Source of the DNA: Ectocarpus siliculosus
Taxonomy: Eukaryota > Sar > Phaeophyceae > Ectocarpales > Ectocarpaceae
Assembly (NCBI GenBank): GCA_000310025.1
Contig: FN649755.1
Span: 3,584,662-3,648,661 of the forward strand
DNA length: 64,000 nucleotides
Reading direction: 5' to 3'
Shown piece after piece: positions 36,232 to 46,991 of this stretch (position 1 is the stretch's first letter; each line of letters starts with the position of its first letter). The notes below the pieces were generated by a model. It worked only from the letters and a program-made list of their open reading frames with translations. It had not been told where the DNA came from and did no database searches. The translations under genes and the position numbers were made by a program.

Positions 36232-37205
36232 TTATAGCGTTGCCGGCCACAATACGGTCCGCCACAGATCCATCGCCGGTCGGCCGCCAAAAGGAAGTGG
36301 CTGGGGTGGCACAGACCAGTACACGTTGGCAACGAGCACGCATGATGGCCGCAATACCACGAGGCCGTCGGTGAGGAACACTCCCTTATCTACAATTGTC
36401 AGCGCCGGCCCCGAAAGAGTATGTCTGCTTCGATTCTGTTTTGATCTGATAACCCACCTCGAGAGGGGACTTCGCATGGCTCATCGTGAAGAACATTTCG
36501 ACCTGGCGGTCCTCCCCGGCAATACAAGGGCCGCAGCCACCCCATCAGCACGTGCACTCCCCCACGCCGTAGCCGACGGCCTGAGCAGCTGCGCTAGATG
36601 GGCCAAGACAGGTTCCATACCCGTCGGGCCACGTGTCGCCGCGGTTGCTTGAAGGCGGCGGAGACGACGCCGCCGCCCCCCTGGCGCTGGTTACTCCGGT
36701 GCCGCCTGGTGCCGCGTCCAAATGTCCGCGTTCGTGGGGAGGAAGACACACCCCACCGATTATTTGAGCAGTCCTGAGGACTGCGTCAACCGCGCCAGAG
36801 ACTCCGCCACCCCCGACCTCGCCAGAGCATTCCGAAACAGCGGAGACGCGTCCCCCGCCCCACGCGCAATGTCCATGGCCGCGCCCGCTCGGATGTAAGA
36901 CGGGACCCCCAGCAGCGGAGCGACCTTGGTTACTGACTCAGATGCGAGCATGCCTACCTGAGGAATAGGGACGGCACTCACCGTTTCCCCAGAACAAGTA
37001 CAACCCTATCTCCGTGGACCTTGGGCTCAGTGCCCGCCAGACCCAACACGACCATGCACGGCAGGTCTGTCAGAGGTGTGGAAGAGGCCACCAAAGTCGC
37101 CGTGGCGATACTGGGGTATAAGGGGGTCGCCGACGGTGGTGAGGCTGCCGAATGAGCCGCCGGTGCCGGCGCGGGCAGGGCAGCGGCTGCAGGAGAGGCT
37201 ACCGG
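36232..37205 (-). pseudogene. Minus-strand gene with a one-base frameshift, unknown family
   Basis: From 37205 downward an Ala/Pro-rich stretch leads to STPLTDLPCMVVLGLAGTEP and VHGDRVVLVLG. At a GGGG run near 36990 the frame must shift by one base to continue with ETVSAVPIPQVGMLASES, KVAPLLGVPSYIRAGAAM and FRNALARSGVAESLARL, ending at a TAA near 36760. A further protein-like frame at 36477-36232 (ALTIVDKGVFLTDGLVVL, then NVYWSVPPQPLPFGG) may be a 3' exon. The upstream side is cut by foldback element E3 at 37213. The missing G could be a real mutation or a homopolymer error. The family is unknown. Confidence 0.45.
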
Positions 37206-37212
37206 ATCCGCC

Positions 37213-37680
37213 TAATCTCCCACCCTGCCGGTAGTTTCGCTACACCGCCCATGGGACACCCATGGGGCATCCATGGGGCACCCGTGGGCGGCCCATGGGC
37301 AAACCCGTGAGATTCTCGTCATGGGTTGTCAATGGGCTGCCCATGTGGGCACGTGCCCATGGTGGGCATCCCACGGGGAACCCATCGTGAGCACTCACGC
37401 AACTGCCCCATCATGGGTTTGGGCTGTCCATGAGCACCCATTGGCAGCTGCACGTGGTTCGCAGCCCACGGGCAGAGCGCAGTGCCCCGGGAGGGCACCG
37501 CCCTATGGGCTCCCCATGGGCAACACATGGCGGGCTCTCACCTACTGACACAACTGCCGATCATGGGCTGCCCACGGGCAAATGTTCATCGTGGGTTGCC
37601 CATGGGCTGTCCATCATGGGCACCCACGTGCATGCCCCGCATGGGCTGCCGGTAGGCCGGCCACGGTAGGTGTTCGTGGG
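37213..37680. mobile_element. CCCATGGGC foldback/MITE-like element E3
   Basis: The left end TAATCTCCCACCCTGCCGGTAG and CTACACCGCCCATGGGACAC match the inverted right end of E1 and the left end of E2. About fifteen CCCATGGG-type palindromes follow. The opposite terminal repeat (GTGGGAGAC) is not found, so the right side is truncated or diverged; 37680 is approximate. Confidence 0.65.
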
Positions 37681-38060
37681 TGGAAGTAGATAGTTAGGTC
37701 AGGAAGTAGCCGTTTCTTACTGTAGTACGCAGTTGGGATATTCCTCGTGTTCGTGGGTCTACGGATATTGGGTTCGGATACACCCATCTGTTGTATGGTT
37801 CGGATACATCTATCTGTTGTATCGTTGGGTGACACGCGGATTGGTGACACAACTGTTTTGTGGGGGGCACTGCGATGAATCGCGGGGGCCCTCCTCGCTG
37901 TTGGAGCTGCTCTGTGGAGCACTCCCTTTTCCGTCCTCGCTGAGGACGGTCGTCTCCCTCTCGAGAAATTAATAAGTCACCGAAACAAGGCTCACTCGAT
38001 AAAGAGTGGCAAGGCCGGAAAAACTCTTGAGGGTTTGCCTCTGAGGGAAGTCGCATTGGG

Positions 38061-39430
38061 ATGAGCTCTACCGGAGATGACGATCGCACTGCTGCGAGCG
38101 GGGAACAGACCCACACGTCCGTGCAGGAGGGTCGCGATGCGGAGCTTGCAAGTTTGCAACTGCAGGTTTCGCGATTGGCGACCCTGGTGGAGGAGTCGGT
38201 GAACAAGAAGGAGCCCGGCAATGTCGTGGTGGACGAAGCCCGTAGAAGTGGCTGGGCTGCCCCCCGCGGAGACCAAGATGAACCCCTCCAGCCGCACGGC
38301 GGCGGGACGGGGTTTCTTCAGCAGAAAACGAGTGGACAAGGACCACGTCAGTTGCTGGAAGGTGGCAATAACGACAGATCGGGAGCGAACCCTGTGAGAC
38401 CAGCCGGACTGGGCCCGGGCGTAAGACCGGACAGCGGGGAAGCGAGGGGGTTAAACCCCCCAGGTGAGCAAACCGCAATTCGTGGGGCCGGAGCGTTTTT
38501 TCATAGATACAGCAGTAGCCACCACACGCGTCACGGTTATGGCGACACGCCTAGAAGGGGAGCGTCCAGGCCACGAGTTTGACTGGTGGAGGTAGGGGCT
38601 TGTGCAATCAACCAAACCTTTAGGCCTGGACGGGCAGTTGATCGGCAACACCGAGAGACATGCACCCGTCGGCGGCCCAACGTGCCAAGCTCGGAGCTGC
38701 ATAGTCTGAAGTACACGAACAACGAAGTCCAGAGGGGACTCCAAGATTTCCATTTTGTGTCCACGGCCATTGTCAGAGAGGCAGACAGGGCAGTTGTCAA
38801 CAGATGCGTGACAGCTAAGGAGATCCTTTCCGAGCTAGAAAAGATCTATGACCCAGGGTGGCAAGAATCGAAACAAGCTTTGATGAAGACGATTTTCCGC
38901 TTTGCGATCCATGCACACAGCAACAGCAACCCCATCGAGCGTCTTTACACGCTCGAGCTGCTGTACTCACGTCTGCGTGAACAAGGGCTCAACGCTGACG
39001 CACCTTTGTCCTCGCGCACTTGGTCGACGCCCTCCCACCCGAGTACCAACCAGTTAAGCTTGTGTTGGAGACGGCAACGGAGCTGGACGGGGGCGAGATC
39101 GTCAGGATCGTGAACACGGTACACGCAAGTCTCCCGGAGCGGAGGAAGGCCTCGAAGGGCCAGCGGAAGTCGGGACATGCTACCCTCGCGAGCAACGGTA
39201 GCAGCGGGGGAGGAGTGCCAGGCCGCGGTAACAGCAGCCGCCGCAAAGGTAGCAGCGGCGGCGGCGCCGGCGGCAACCAAAAGGGGAGAGGAGGTGGCGC
39301 GAAGGCTGGTGGTGGCAGCAGCGGAGGAGGCGACGATGGTGGTGCAGGTAGCGTGCGCAGTCGCTGCTTCCGGTGCGGAAAGAAGGGTAATCAGATGGCC
39401 GCCTGAACCGAGGGCGAGCCCGTGCGATGA
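38061..39430 (+). pseudogene. copia gag remnant with zinc knuckles
   Basis: The first frame (38061-38582) starts MSSTGDDDRTAASGEQ and has a coiled-coil-like LASLQLQVSRLATLVEE. After a break, 38650-39010 carries the copia gag core (AKEILSELEKIYDPGWQESK, then NPIERLYTLELLYSRLREQG). After another shift, 39010-39406 has LPPEYQPVKLVLETATELDG, a Gly/Ser-rich linker and CFRCGKKGNQMA, a CCHC knuckle cut by a stop. A second knuckle, CQGYGHGKSKC, follows near 39440 in the next frame. Gag forms the particle and binds RNA. Frameshifts and stops show it is dead. Confidence 0.8.
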
Positions 39431-39559
39431 GAGAAGTGCCAGGGCTACGGACACGGCAAGAGCAAGTGCGTATCCGAGGAGGCGGTGCTCGTGGTGGACT
39501 TGCTGACGGACGGGGCTTCTGCCGTCACTACGGCACTGAACGTGGCAGAAGAGACGCTG

Positions 39560-39873
39560 GTGGTCGGTGAAATCGCAGGCGAGTGTAACAGAGTCGTTGG
39601 TCGACGGGGTGAATAGGAGGCCAGGTGGGGGAGGTATGATGCCGATATCGGCTATACCACCCAAATGTTCGCGAACTCTGATGTGCTCGTTCGTTACGAG
39701 GAGTGTGATCGACATGTGCTCCTCGCCGCCGGAGAATCCTTCCCTATCGTAGGGTACGGCGGCGTAACAGTAACCCTCAGCTCGCGCGACGGGATCACCA
39801 ACCTTAAGTTGAAACGGGTAGCACACGTTCCTCGGTTGAGCTATAATCTAGTATCTCTCACGTCCCTCTTCGA
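39560..39873 (+). pseudogene. copia protease-region remnant, interrupted by E2
   Basis: The frame contains HVLLAAGESFPIVGYGG, VTLSSRDGITNLKLKRVAHV and PRLSYNLVSLTSLF, the region downstream of the aspartic protease active site in copia polyproteins. The D-S/T-G active site itself is not visible. The coding frame breaks off at 39873 where element E2 is inserted. Directly after E2 the same frame resumes with EEEHNAS. Confidence 0.75.
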
Positions 39874-40264
39874 CAATCTCCCACGCTACTGGCAGTTTTC
39901 CCAAACGACCCACGGGACTCCCATCTGTCACCCACGGGCTCTTCATGGGCTCTTCATGGGCCGCCCATGGGCTGCCCAGGAGTGGCTGATGAAGTGCCCA
40001 CCGTGGGCACTTCAACCTAGAACTCCGCCACAAGCATATCAGCCTAGAACTTAACCATCAGCGCCAACCTAGCACGTCTCGTGTGGGCTTGGGGTTGGGT
40101 TTCAGCCATTACAATGCCCGTTGCAAAGCAGATAATCTATTGTTTAGGAATACACTGGTTCGGTTGAAGGGTTGACGTTGGCCGCCCATGGGCCTAACGG
40201 GGTGCCCACGGGCGGCCCATGGGTGACCCGTGGGTCTGCGAAAACTGTAGAAAGTGTGGGAGAC
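39874..40264. mobile_element. CCCATGGGC foldback/MITE-like element E2, nested in copia
   Basis: The 391-bp element has imperfect terminal inverted repeats (left CAATCTCCCACGCTACTGGCAG; right end reverse complement GTCTCCCACACTTTCTACAG). It is flanked by a 10-bp direct repeat, CCCTCTTCGA, at 39864-39873 and 40265-40274. The interior matches E1 in reverse. A 9-10 bp target duplication and no coding capacity suit a non-autonomous Mutator-like element, but that superfamily assignment is inference. Confidence 0.85.
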
Positions 40265-40760
40265 CCCTCTTCGAAGAAGAACACAATGCCTCAACAAGCA
40301 TGTGTTAGAGTTGGAAAGAGAGTAGGGGAAGTAGGTGTACTTCCCTCGATGCGGCATCCCGTACGTCCAGAACGGTTTCTGCACACACACCGAACAAGCC
40401 TGTGCCGTTCTTGCTCCTGGAAACGCGAAAGCGCCCAGCGCCCCCGTTGACATCAACGAGTTTCACTGCGCGTACGGCCACTCCCACGAGGTGCTCCTGA
40501 AGACCACGGCGAAGTAGCGGGGGACGACGCTGGTGGGCGAGCTCCAGGAGGGCCTGGGGTGATCGACGGCGTTAAGGTGCTTTCCAAGCCCATCCCCAAC
40601 AAGGCATCGACCCGAGCAGTGAAGAAACTGCAGCGATTTTCGTCGATTTGAGTGGAAAAGCAGGGGCGCAGAGCTTGGGGAGAAATGGTACACTCTCATT
40701 GTCAAGGATGAAAAGACAAAAGCAGGACCCTTGTCTGTTTCTTGAAACACAACTGTCTAT
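40265..40760 (+). pseudogene. copia pre-integrase/integrase remnant
   Basis: Near 40455 the frame reads VDINEFHCAYGHSHEVLLKT, the His-Cys pattern of the pre-integrase zinc-binding region in copia polyproteins, ending at a TAG. Near 40680 GEKWYTLIVKDEKTKAGPL resembles the start of the integrase core but is in a different frame. The catalytic D,D,E residues cannot be traced. No functional integrase remains. Confidence 0.6.
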
Positions 40761-40859
40761 TGCGTGCGCATCCTGAATGAAAAACGCCAAGCGATCACCA
40801 CTCGCAACTTCACCGCACTGCCCCAGTCGCACCCTCCCATCGCACAGGAGGAAGAGGAG

Positions 40860-41740
40860 TTCACGACTGAGGAGGACGAAGTCGGGGAGGGCGCGTCATG
40901 CAGGTGGAGAGAGGGCGGAGGGAGAACCTGTGGATGGAAGACCAGGTTTCAACCTTGGCACGACGGTAGCCGCGGGGCCCGCCGGGCCGCCCGCGTGCGA
41001 TGCGCCGGCGGCGCCGGCGGCCACGCCCCAGTAGTCGGGCGCGGGCGACGCAGGGGATGGCGCCCTCTCGAGCAGGGAGGGCGCGAGCGTCGCCTCCTCT
41101 ACCACGTCGGCCGACATGGCCGATGTGGGCGGCGGCAAGGACAACCGCAGCAGCAGCAACCGCGCTAGCGGCAGCGGTAGTGACAGCTGCAGCTGCAGCA
41201 GCAGCAGCAGCAGCAGCGATACGGATCTCCCGGCGCTCCGTGGGCCAGAGGCTCGGAGCCTCGCCCGCTTCGACAAGCCGGCGGAACTCACCAGCAGCCG
41301 CACCAGGAAGAACCCCCGCAGAAACCCGAGGTACGAGTCGCCATCGTCGCTGTCGCCGACAAGTGCCGAATCCCTGCTCGCCTCGGTGGCGAGCCTGCCC
41401 ATCATCAGCACGGAGGAGATCACCCGCTGGATGCTCGCGGCGGTACTTCACGGGGCGGAAGGGCTAGAGGCGAGGGTGGTGCGAAAGCTGCTGTGCGAGG
41501 GATCGGAGGAGGCCAACACCAGGCGTCAAGAGGTGGAATGCTTCCTGCTGGGAGTCCAGGATCTCATGCTCGACTCGGCAGATGCCTTCGCGATAGCACT
41601 GGCGTCACTGGAGCTATGTCCTGATTCCCCCATGGGCAAACGTCCGAGTGTCGTAGAACCCCCCCACATGACGGTAGCAGGCGTTGTCAAGTCAATGTAC
41701 AGGAATGGGTGGGGAAAAGAACATGAGGGAAGAGTTTGAG
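40860..41740 (+). pseudogene. copia region between integrase and RT, Ser/Ala-rich
   Basis: A long frame (41116-41739) starts MADVGGGKDNRSSSNRASGS with a CAG-type triplet run at 41197-41217 giving poly-Ser. It continues with SAESLLASVASLPIISTEE and ends in VEPPHMTVAGVVKSMYRNGW. That last segment corresponds to the sequence just before the RT domain of copia proteins. The low-complexity part carries long frames on both strands for compositional reasons. Confidence 0.5.
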
Positions 41741-42330
41741 GAGCACACTTGGGCACGGTAACGTTTGCATTTCTAGAAGACACGCCCGAGGGGCGTAGAC
41801 CTGTGAGCTCGAAGTGGTGGTTCAGTTGGAAGCCACCAAGAAAGGAAATATTGAGAAGTTCAAAGCGCGTCTGGTTGGTAGGGCTTCTTCACAAATATCA
41901 AACGTGGACTATTTTCATTCGTCTTCCCCTTGCCCATCACCCGCATCCATTAAATTGATGCTTACGGCTGCAAACGAGAAGGGCATGAACCTCGATCACT
42001 GGGACGTGAAGCGGGTGTACACAAAACGCCACGCTAGATGAGAAAGGTTACCTGAGGCTCCCCGCTGGGTGCGGAGATGAATCGCACAATATCGTCGTAG
42101 GCTGAGCGTGCCATTTACGGTTTGAAGCAGAGCGGTAGGCAGTGGGGGTACCACGCTGCTGATACGCTAGTCGAGAACGGGTTTGACCAGTGCAAGCCGG
42201 ACCCGTGTGGTTTCCACAACATGGTAGAACAAGTCGTGGTGATAACTGTAGTGATCTACTATACGTGGGTGATATTTTGGTGACTAGATGTGACTAGGAT
42301 TTGCAAGGAGTTGCTTTCTTCTCTCAACAA
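41740..42330 (+). pseudogene. copia reverse transcriptase remnant
   Basis: FLEDTPEGRRPVSSKW, then (shifted frame) EKFKARLVGRASSQISNVDY, SIKLMLTAANEKGMNLDHWD, VKRVY, LRLPAGCGDE and, near 42115, IYGLKQSGRQWGY are the classic copia RT blocks in order. The YVDD-type catalytic box should fall near 42250, where only YYTWVIFW is seen, so the active site is lost. Several frame changes and stops occur. Confidence 0.85.
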
Positions 42331-42359
42331 CAACTTCCCCATCAAAGACCTTGGAGAGT

Positions 42360-43210
42360 GTGACTGGTTTGACGGGTGTGCCATATTGAGAGAGATGTGG
42401 AGGCTTCAACTCTCAAAATCTCCCAAACCGCGTACATTGATAGCATGGTGAAACGCTTTGATGTGCAATCGACCTCCCCTGTCCCTGCTTCCCCTGGTGC
42501 CGACCTAGGACCTAAGCCAGATGGCGAGAAGGGAGGGGAGTGGCCGGTGAGGGAGGCCATCGGCAGCATGATGTGAGTGTCGACGATCTCGAGCCCAGAC
42601 GTCGTGTTCGCCGTGCGCGCGGTAACGCGCCCCGCCCACGCTCCAACAGAGAGGCACTGGAAGGCCATTGTGGAAATCCTCGCCTACCTGAAGGAGACGA
42701 GAGACCTCGACATCACCTATAAACAAGAATTGGCGATTGGGCTGGCCGCGTACGTAGACACCAGCTACACCGACGCGGAGGATAGGCGTTTGGTGTAAGG
42801 GTTGGCGTCGACGGTTGGAGGTACCGTAATCAGCCACGATAGCAAGACGTAAAGCACCGTGTCTCTGTCTTCGACGGAGGCCGAGTACATAGCCGTCGGA
42901 GGAGATGTGAAGGAGGCTTTGTTTCTGCGTCCAGTGCTTTCGGTGGTTGCCCCAGAAACCAGTGGCAGCATCATCCAGGTTCTTGAGGACAAACAGGGGG
43001 GCATGGCTTTGGTGCAGAACACCTTTAGCTCAGCCCGCACGACGCACATCGACGTGCGTTATGACTTCATTCACGGGTTGTTTAGGTCGGGGGAAATTTC
43101 GATTCAGTATGTGTCGACGCCGGACCAGCATGCCGATCTTCTCACCAAGGCCATTAACAAGACCAGTCTGCAGTACCACCGGCGCACGCTGATGAAATTG
43201 CCCAGTAGCC
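42360..43210 (+). pseudogene. copia RNase H remnant
   Basis: VEASTLKISQTAYIDSMVKR, AVRAVTRPAHAPTERHWKAI, EILAYLKETRDLDITYK, SLSSTEAEYIAVGGDVKEAL and THIDVRYDFIHGLFRSGEIS followed by YVSTPDQHADLLTKA form the end of a copia polyprotein in order. RNase H cuts the RNA strand of the hybrid during reverse transcription. One frame from 42859 to 43353 is open, while earlier parts have stops (for example near 42796 and 42850). It is the best-preserved part of the element. Confidence 0.9.
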
Positions 43211-43359
43211 GTAGCAGTTCTGGCACTTGGGAGAGAGAGGTCATGTATACTATGCAGGGACAGACAATGCAATCTCGCATTACTGTCGCGGTCTGTGTGT
43301 CTACGGCAGGAGTAGGGGGCGTTTGGAGACCTTTGTCCGGGGAAACATACTAAAGCTCC

Positions 43360-44340
43360 TCGCGAGATCTGGTATTCTCGTCTTCGCCTTGACCTTACTA
43401 TTATGTGCGGCCGTTGTACATCCGCCGTGATAGCAACGGGGTTTTGTGTTGGATGAGTTTTTTTAGGGGTTTTGCCCGGACGCCGGATTTCCCCTGGACC
43501 ACCGTATTGCCGTTTTCATCGATGTACCCAGGGTGTTTCTTCCCCACTGATGGATACTCACTTGCGTGAAGAACCAGGGAGGGTGTTCGTGGGGCTGCGG
43601 ATATGGTTGGATGTATCAGCTGCGACACATAGGAGAGACGGCTACGTGGTAGTAGGGGGGCCCGTGACGATACACGGGGACCGTTCTTGTTTGTGCTGTG
43701 CTGGTACGCCAGCACTCCCCCTTTGTGCCGCGCCGTGGTACGGGCGCTGTCTCATCTCCTGAAGTTATTACACTCAAACAAATCTTCTCGATAAGTACGC
43801 GGTAATGTTGCAAGCAACTCTCACACCGAATGTCTGGGTCGATTGATGGAAATATCAAAAAAAGCACGCTTGCCCCAAGGATTGTCATCGGAGGCGCGTC
43901 GCTGTCACTCGGGTTGGCTGCTTGCTCTCACTCGTCCTCTTCCCTTTTTGGACATCATGTTCCTCCCTCCATACTGCCTTACGTCCACAGTCGGGAAAAC
44001 GCCACGGATGCCTAGTTACCTCCCCCCTCTCCAGAATCCACCATAACATTCTCCGTTTGACTGCGTTGGCTTGTTCTCTTGTCCCAAAGGTGTGCTTCTA
44101 CTCAGGCTTGCTGTGTGTCTCGGAATGGTGGAACCGTCGTGTTGGGGGGAGCTACAACGGCGATCTCGTCCTCCTTCTGTGTGCCACTGAGCTCTCACGT
44201 GTATTGAGCATCCCGTGTGTTCCCCGCGGGACTCTCTCCCTGGGCTAGCTGTCCTGGTTAGACCTTCGAGGTCATCGCCTTCTCCGGTTACACGAGTAGG
44301 AAGTGGCCCACCACAATGGTGACAAGTTCCATCGCTGCAG
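43360..44340. other. No gene recognised; expected site of the copia 3' LTR
   Basis: A purine-rich GGCAGGAGTAGGGGGCG at about 43305 could be the polypurine tract. The following sequence has no recognisable copy upstream of 38061, so the LTR is not proven. Confidence 0.35.
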
Positions 44341-44344
44341 TCCT

Positions 44345-45250
44345 CTTCATCTTCTTGTCAGGCATTCCCCGCGGCCCGTGTTCGTGACACGTTTCCCATC
44401 GGTCTTCAAGTCCATGGTGTACCGCTTGATGGCGTCCTCCGACGCATCCGGCCTCGGCGCATCTCCCGGAAGTGTCCTCTCAAACATCCAACGCTGCGTC
44501 CTTTTGTTACCGCTCCCGCTTCCCGTCTTCGCTCCCTCCGAGATGTGTTCTCCTTGCCGCTGAGTGACGCGGCGGCGTGTGTATTCCTGACGAGATTTGG
44601 GCGCTTGTTGGATCTCCTGTCCCTCCCAGGATCGTTTTCTTTATTCTTGCCCTCCCATGTGGAGATCTCCGAGCACTCCCCCCCCACCACGGCAACTAGG
44701 TGTGCACCGTGAAGAGCGTTACTGGTTGTTACCGTTTCATCCATTGGGTTAAGAGCCGCTGGTTTAGTCGGAAACCTGCGTAGTTAGTTGTCTCTCCTAT
44801 CTCCCGTGCCGTGGGCGATGTGATGTTCTTGACGATTCCACAACGTGGTGACGCTATCTTGGGGTCTATCTCGTTGGCGCTAAAAACCGGAGACTGCGGC
44901 TGTGGTCCCTAATTTCCACCCTCCAAACCCGGGTCCGTTCTCAGGCCCCACTGTAGGTTGAGGCGTTCCGCCGGGAAGAAAACCTGGCTGCTGTCAATGG
45001 TGATGGCCAATACCCCCCCCCCGCACGAGAGTGAGGGTGGAACCCCTTACCTGGGAAAGTTGCGGAAAACCTCCAGATGGTTGAAAGCCGCTTGACTGAT
45101 TAACCTGTCGGTGGAAATCACCCTCCCGGTTGATATAAATCGCCGGCTGGCACGGAGGTAGGTCGAAAAGAGGCAGGCCCCCGTGCTGGCGATGTGGAAG
45201 GGTTTGTCCTGCTGGCGAAGGTGTGGTCCTCGTTGCCGATGGGGTCAAGG
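44345..45250 (-). pseudogene. Decayed minus-strand coding block, unknown
   Basis: Protein-like pieces appear in several minus frames, from 45248 down: HGGLPLFDLPPCQPAIYINR and REGDFHRQVNQSSGFQPSGG, then FLPGGTPQPTVGPENGPGFG, then EIDPKIASPRCGIVKNITSP and GFRLNQRLLTQWMKR, then ERTLPGDAPRPDASEDAIKR and YTMDLKTDGKRVTN near 44350-44460. At least three frame changes link them. The order and composition suggest one disrupted gene, perhaps a retroelement structural protein, but no domain is recognised. Confidence 0.4.
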
Positions 45251-46539
45251 AGACGTCTCAAATCTCTTTGAGAGCGCGGTCCTCCATGCTAGTGGTGCTG
45301 CTGGTTGATATTCATGTGGTCCGTATCGATGATGAGCGGCGAAGACGGTCACGACTCGGTGCTCCTGTGCCTCCAGTGTGTCGATGTTGGGCTCCAGAGG
45401 CTTGCCTGCATCTATTCTGTCTGTCCTTCGCAGCCGTAGTTCTGTTTGCGCTGCACGTCTCTTGGTGATCGCATCATTGGTTGGCTGTTTATTTGATTGC
45501 TGTTGGGGTTGCGTTGTGTATTAGTGTAGAAAACCCCGGATTGTAGTAACGAGACGTAGTGCAGCAATATGAAAAACACTTCACCACAGAAGGTCTCGTT
45601 GGATAACGACAACCAAAGCCCCGCACCGACGTATTGTACCGCAGGACATACCAATGTTGAAAGATATAGTGTATTCTCAGTATACTGTCAGCATTGCTTT
45701 CATCCATCAGAAGAAGAAAATCTTGTTGTGCAATTCGTCCATGATATCGTGGGGTAGTTATTGTGAAGGTGCACATGGCACGTGAAAAATGGTCGGCTAA
45801 AAGGACATCGACAGGAACATAGGGCAGCATACACCGCTGACAGCTAATTCGGGTGCATCTATCCACAAATTTGGCAGAAGGGACAGATTAAAGGGCCCAT
45901 GCACAGAATGAACATCATCAATTTTTTTCTTTCCGACACGTCTGTACCCTGCACACAGCCGCGCGGCGCACAAAGGCTAGACAGGTTGCCCGACATTGTC
46001 CGAAAATTCGGTGGGTATTCCCACACACCGGGCTCCACAATTTTGTCATGTACCCACCTTTATCTACTTTGTGACCCACGTTTGTCCGAATTATACCCAC
46101 GTTTGCCCCAAACGTGTACCCACGTCTGTCCGATTTTTCATTCGAAGATTGACCTCCACATCACCGCACGCGGGAATTTTTCGAATGAAAAAATCGGACA
46201 AGAGTAGGTACATTTCGGACAAAATTGGATCACAATGCAGACAAAGGTGGGCACATGAAAAAAAATGTATAGTACGGAATTTCAGACAATATCGGGCAAG
46301 CTGCTGAGGCCTTGTGCGCTGCGGCTGTGTACAGGGTGAAGACGTGCCCTAAGAAGAAAAAAATGATGTTAATGCCGTGCCTGGGCCCTGCCCATACTTT
46401 CCATGCATCGGAATGACATTTTGAGTGGATGTGGCCTGTCACGAGCGGTCTCCGTAAAGAATAATTTCGAGTAACCACTTTTGTCTACTTCCCAAGGGCG
46501 CCCAAAAACGTTTCTCCGACACCCACTACTCGACAAAAC
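45251..46539. other. No gene recognised
   Basis: Near 46060-46260 the words ACCCACGTTTGTCC, ACCCACGTCTGTCC and ACAAAGGTGGGCACA recur in both orientations, a small inverted-repeat cluster. Nothing coding is supported. Confidence 0.35.
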
Positions 46540-46798
46540 CTTAGTTCGGGCCTCTCCGGGGGGGGGGGGGGGGGGGGGGGGAAGGCCCCCCCCCCCCAAA
46601 AATTTTAAAAAAAAAAACCCCCACCCCAAAGGGGGAAACCCACTGCTCCGGGGGGAAAAAAATTTAGGAACCCCCGGGGGAAGTTTGGGTACCCCCCACC
46701 CCAAAAACCCCCCTTATAAAAAAAAAAAAAAAAAAAATTTGGGGAAAGGGGCCCCAAAAAACACAACCCCCTTTGGGGGGGGGCCCCAATCAAAAACC
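46540..46798. other. Unreliable homopolymer sequence before gap
   Basis: From about 46557 the sequence turns into runs of G, C and A of 5-22 bases. The pattern is typical of degraded base calls at a read end. Any frame through it (for example 46481-47230) is meaningless. Confidence 0.85.
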
Positions 46799-46898
46799 NN
46801 NNNNNNNNNNNNNNNNNNNNNNNNNNNNNNNNNNNNNNNNNNNNNNNNNNNNNNNNNNNNNNNNNNNNNNNNNNNNNNNNNNNNNNNNNNNNNNNNNN
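46799..46898. other. Scaffold gap of exactly 100 N
   Basis: A round-number placeholder, so the true gap length is unknown. The flanking features may not be truly adjacent. Confidence 0.99.
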
Positions 46899-46991
46899 AG
46901 AAGAAAAAAAGAGGGGAGGGAGGAGGAGGAGGAGGAGGAAGAGGGGGGGGAGGAGGAGGTGGAGGAGGAGGAGGAGGAGGAGGGGGGGGGG
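46899..46991 (+). repeat. GGA/GAG-rich simple repeat
   Basis: Impure AGG trinucleotides directly after the gap. Such a repeat plausibly caused the assembly break. Confidence 0.85.

Larger units (their letters stand above)
38061..43210 (+). mobile_element. Degenerate Ty1/copia LTR retrotransposon (internal region)
   Basis: The order gag, zinc knuckle, protease region, integrase N-terminal region, reverse transcriptase and RNase H is typical of Ty1/copia. Many frame breaks and in-frame stops make it non-autonomous. A foldback element (39874-40264) is inserted in it. LTRs were not identified on either side (37.7-38.06 and 43.2-43.5 kb compared by eye), so they may be lost or diverged. Sub-regions are listed separately. 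Confidence 0.9.

Noticed and set aside
37690-38060. copia 5' LTR
   Set aside because: No matching sequence was found after the RNase H region and no clear TG...CA ends or primer-binding site were seen.
40860-41451. Minus-strand Ala-rich protein of 196 codons
   Set aside because: It is the shadow of the GC-rich, triplet-repeat part of the copia polyprotein on the plus strand.
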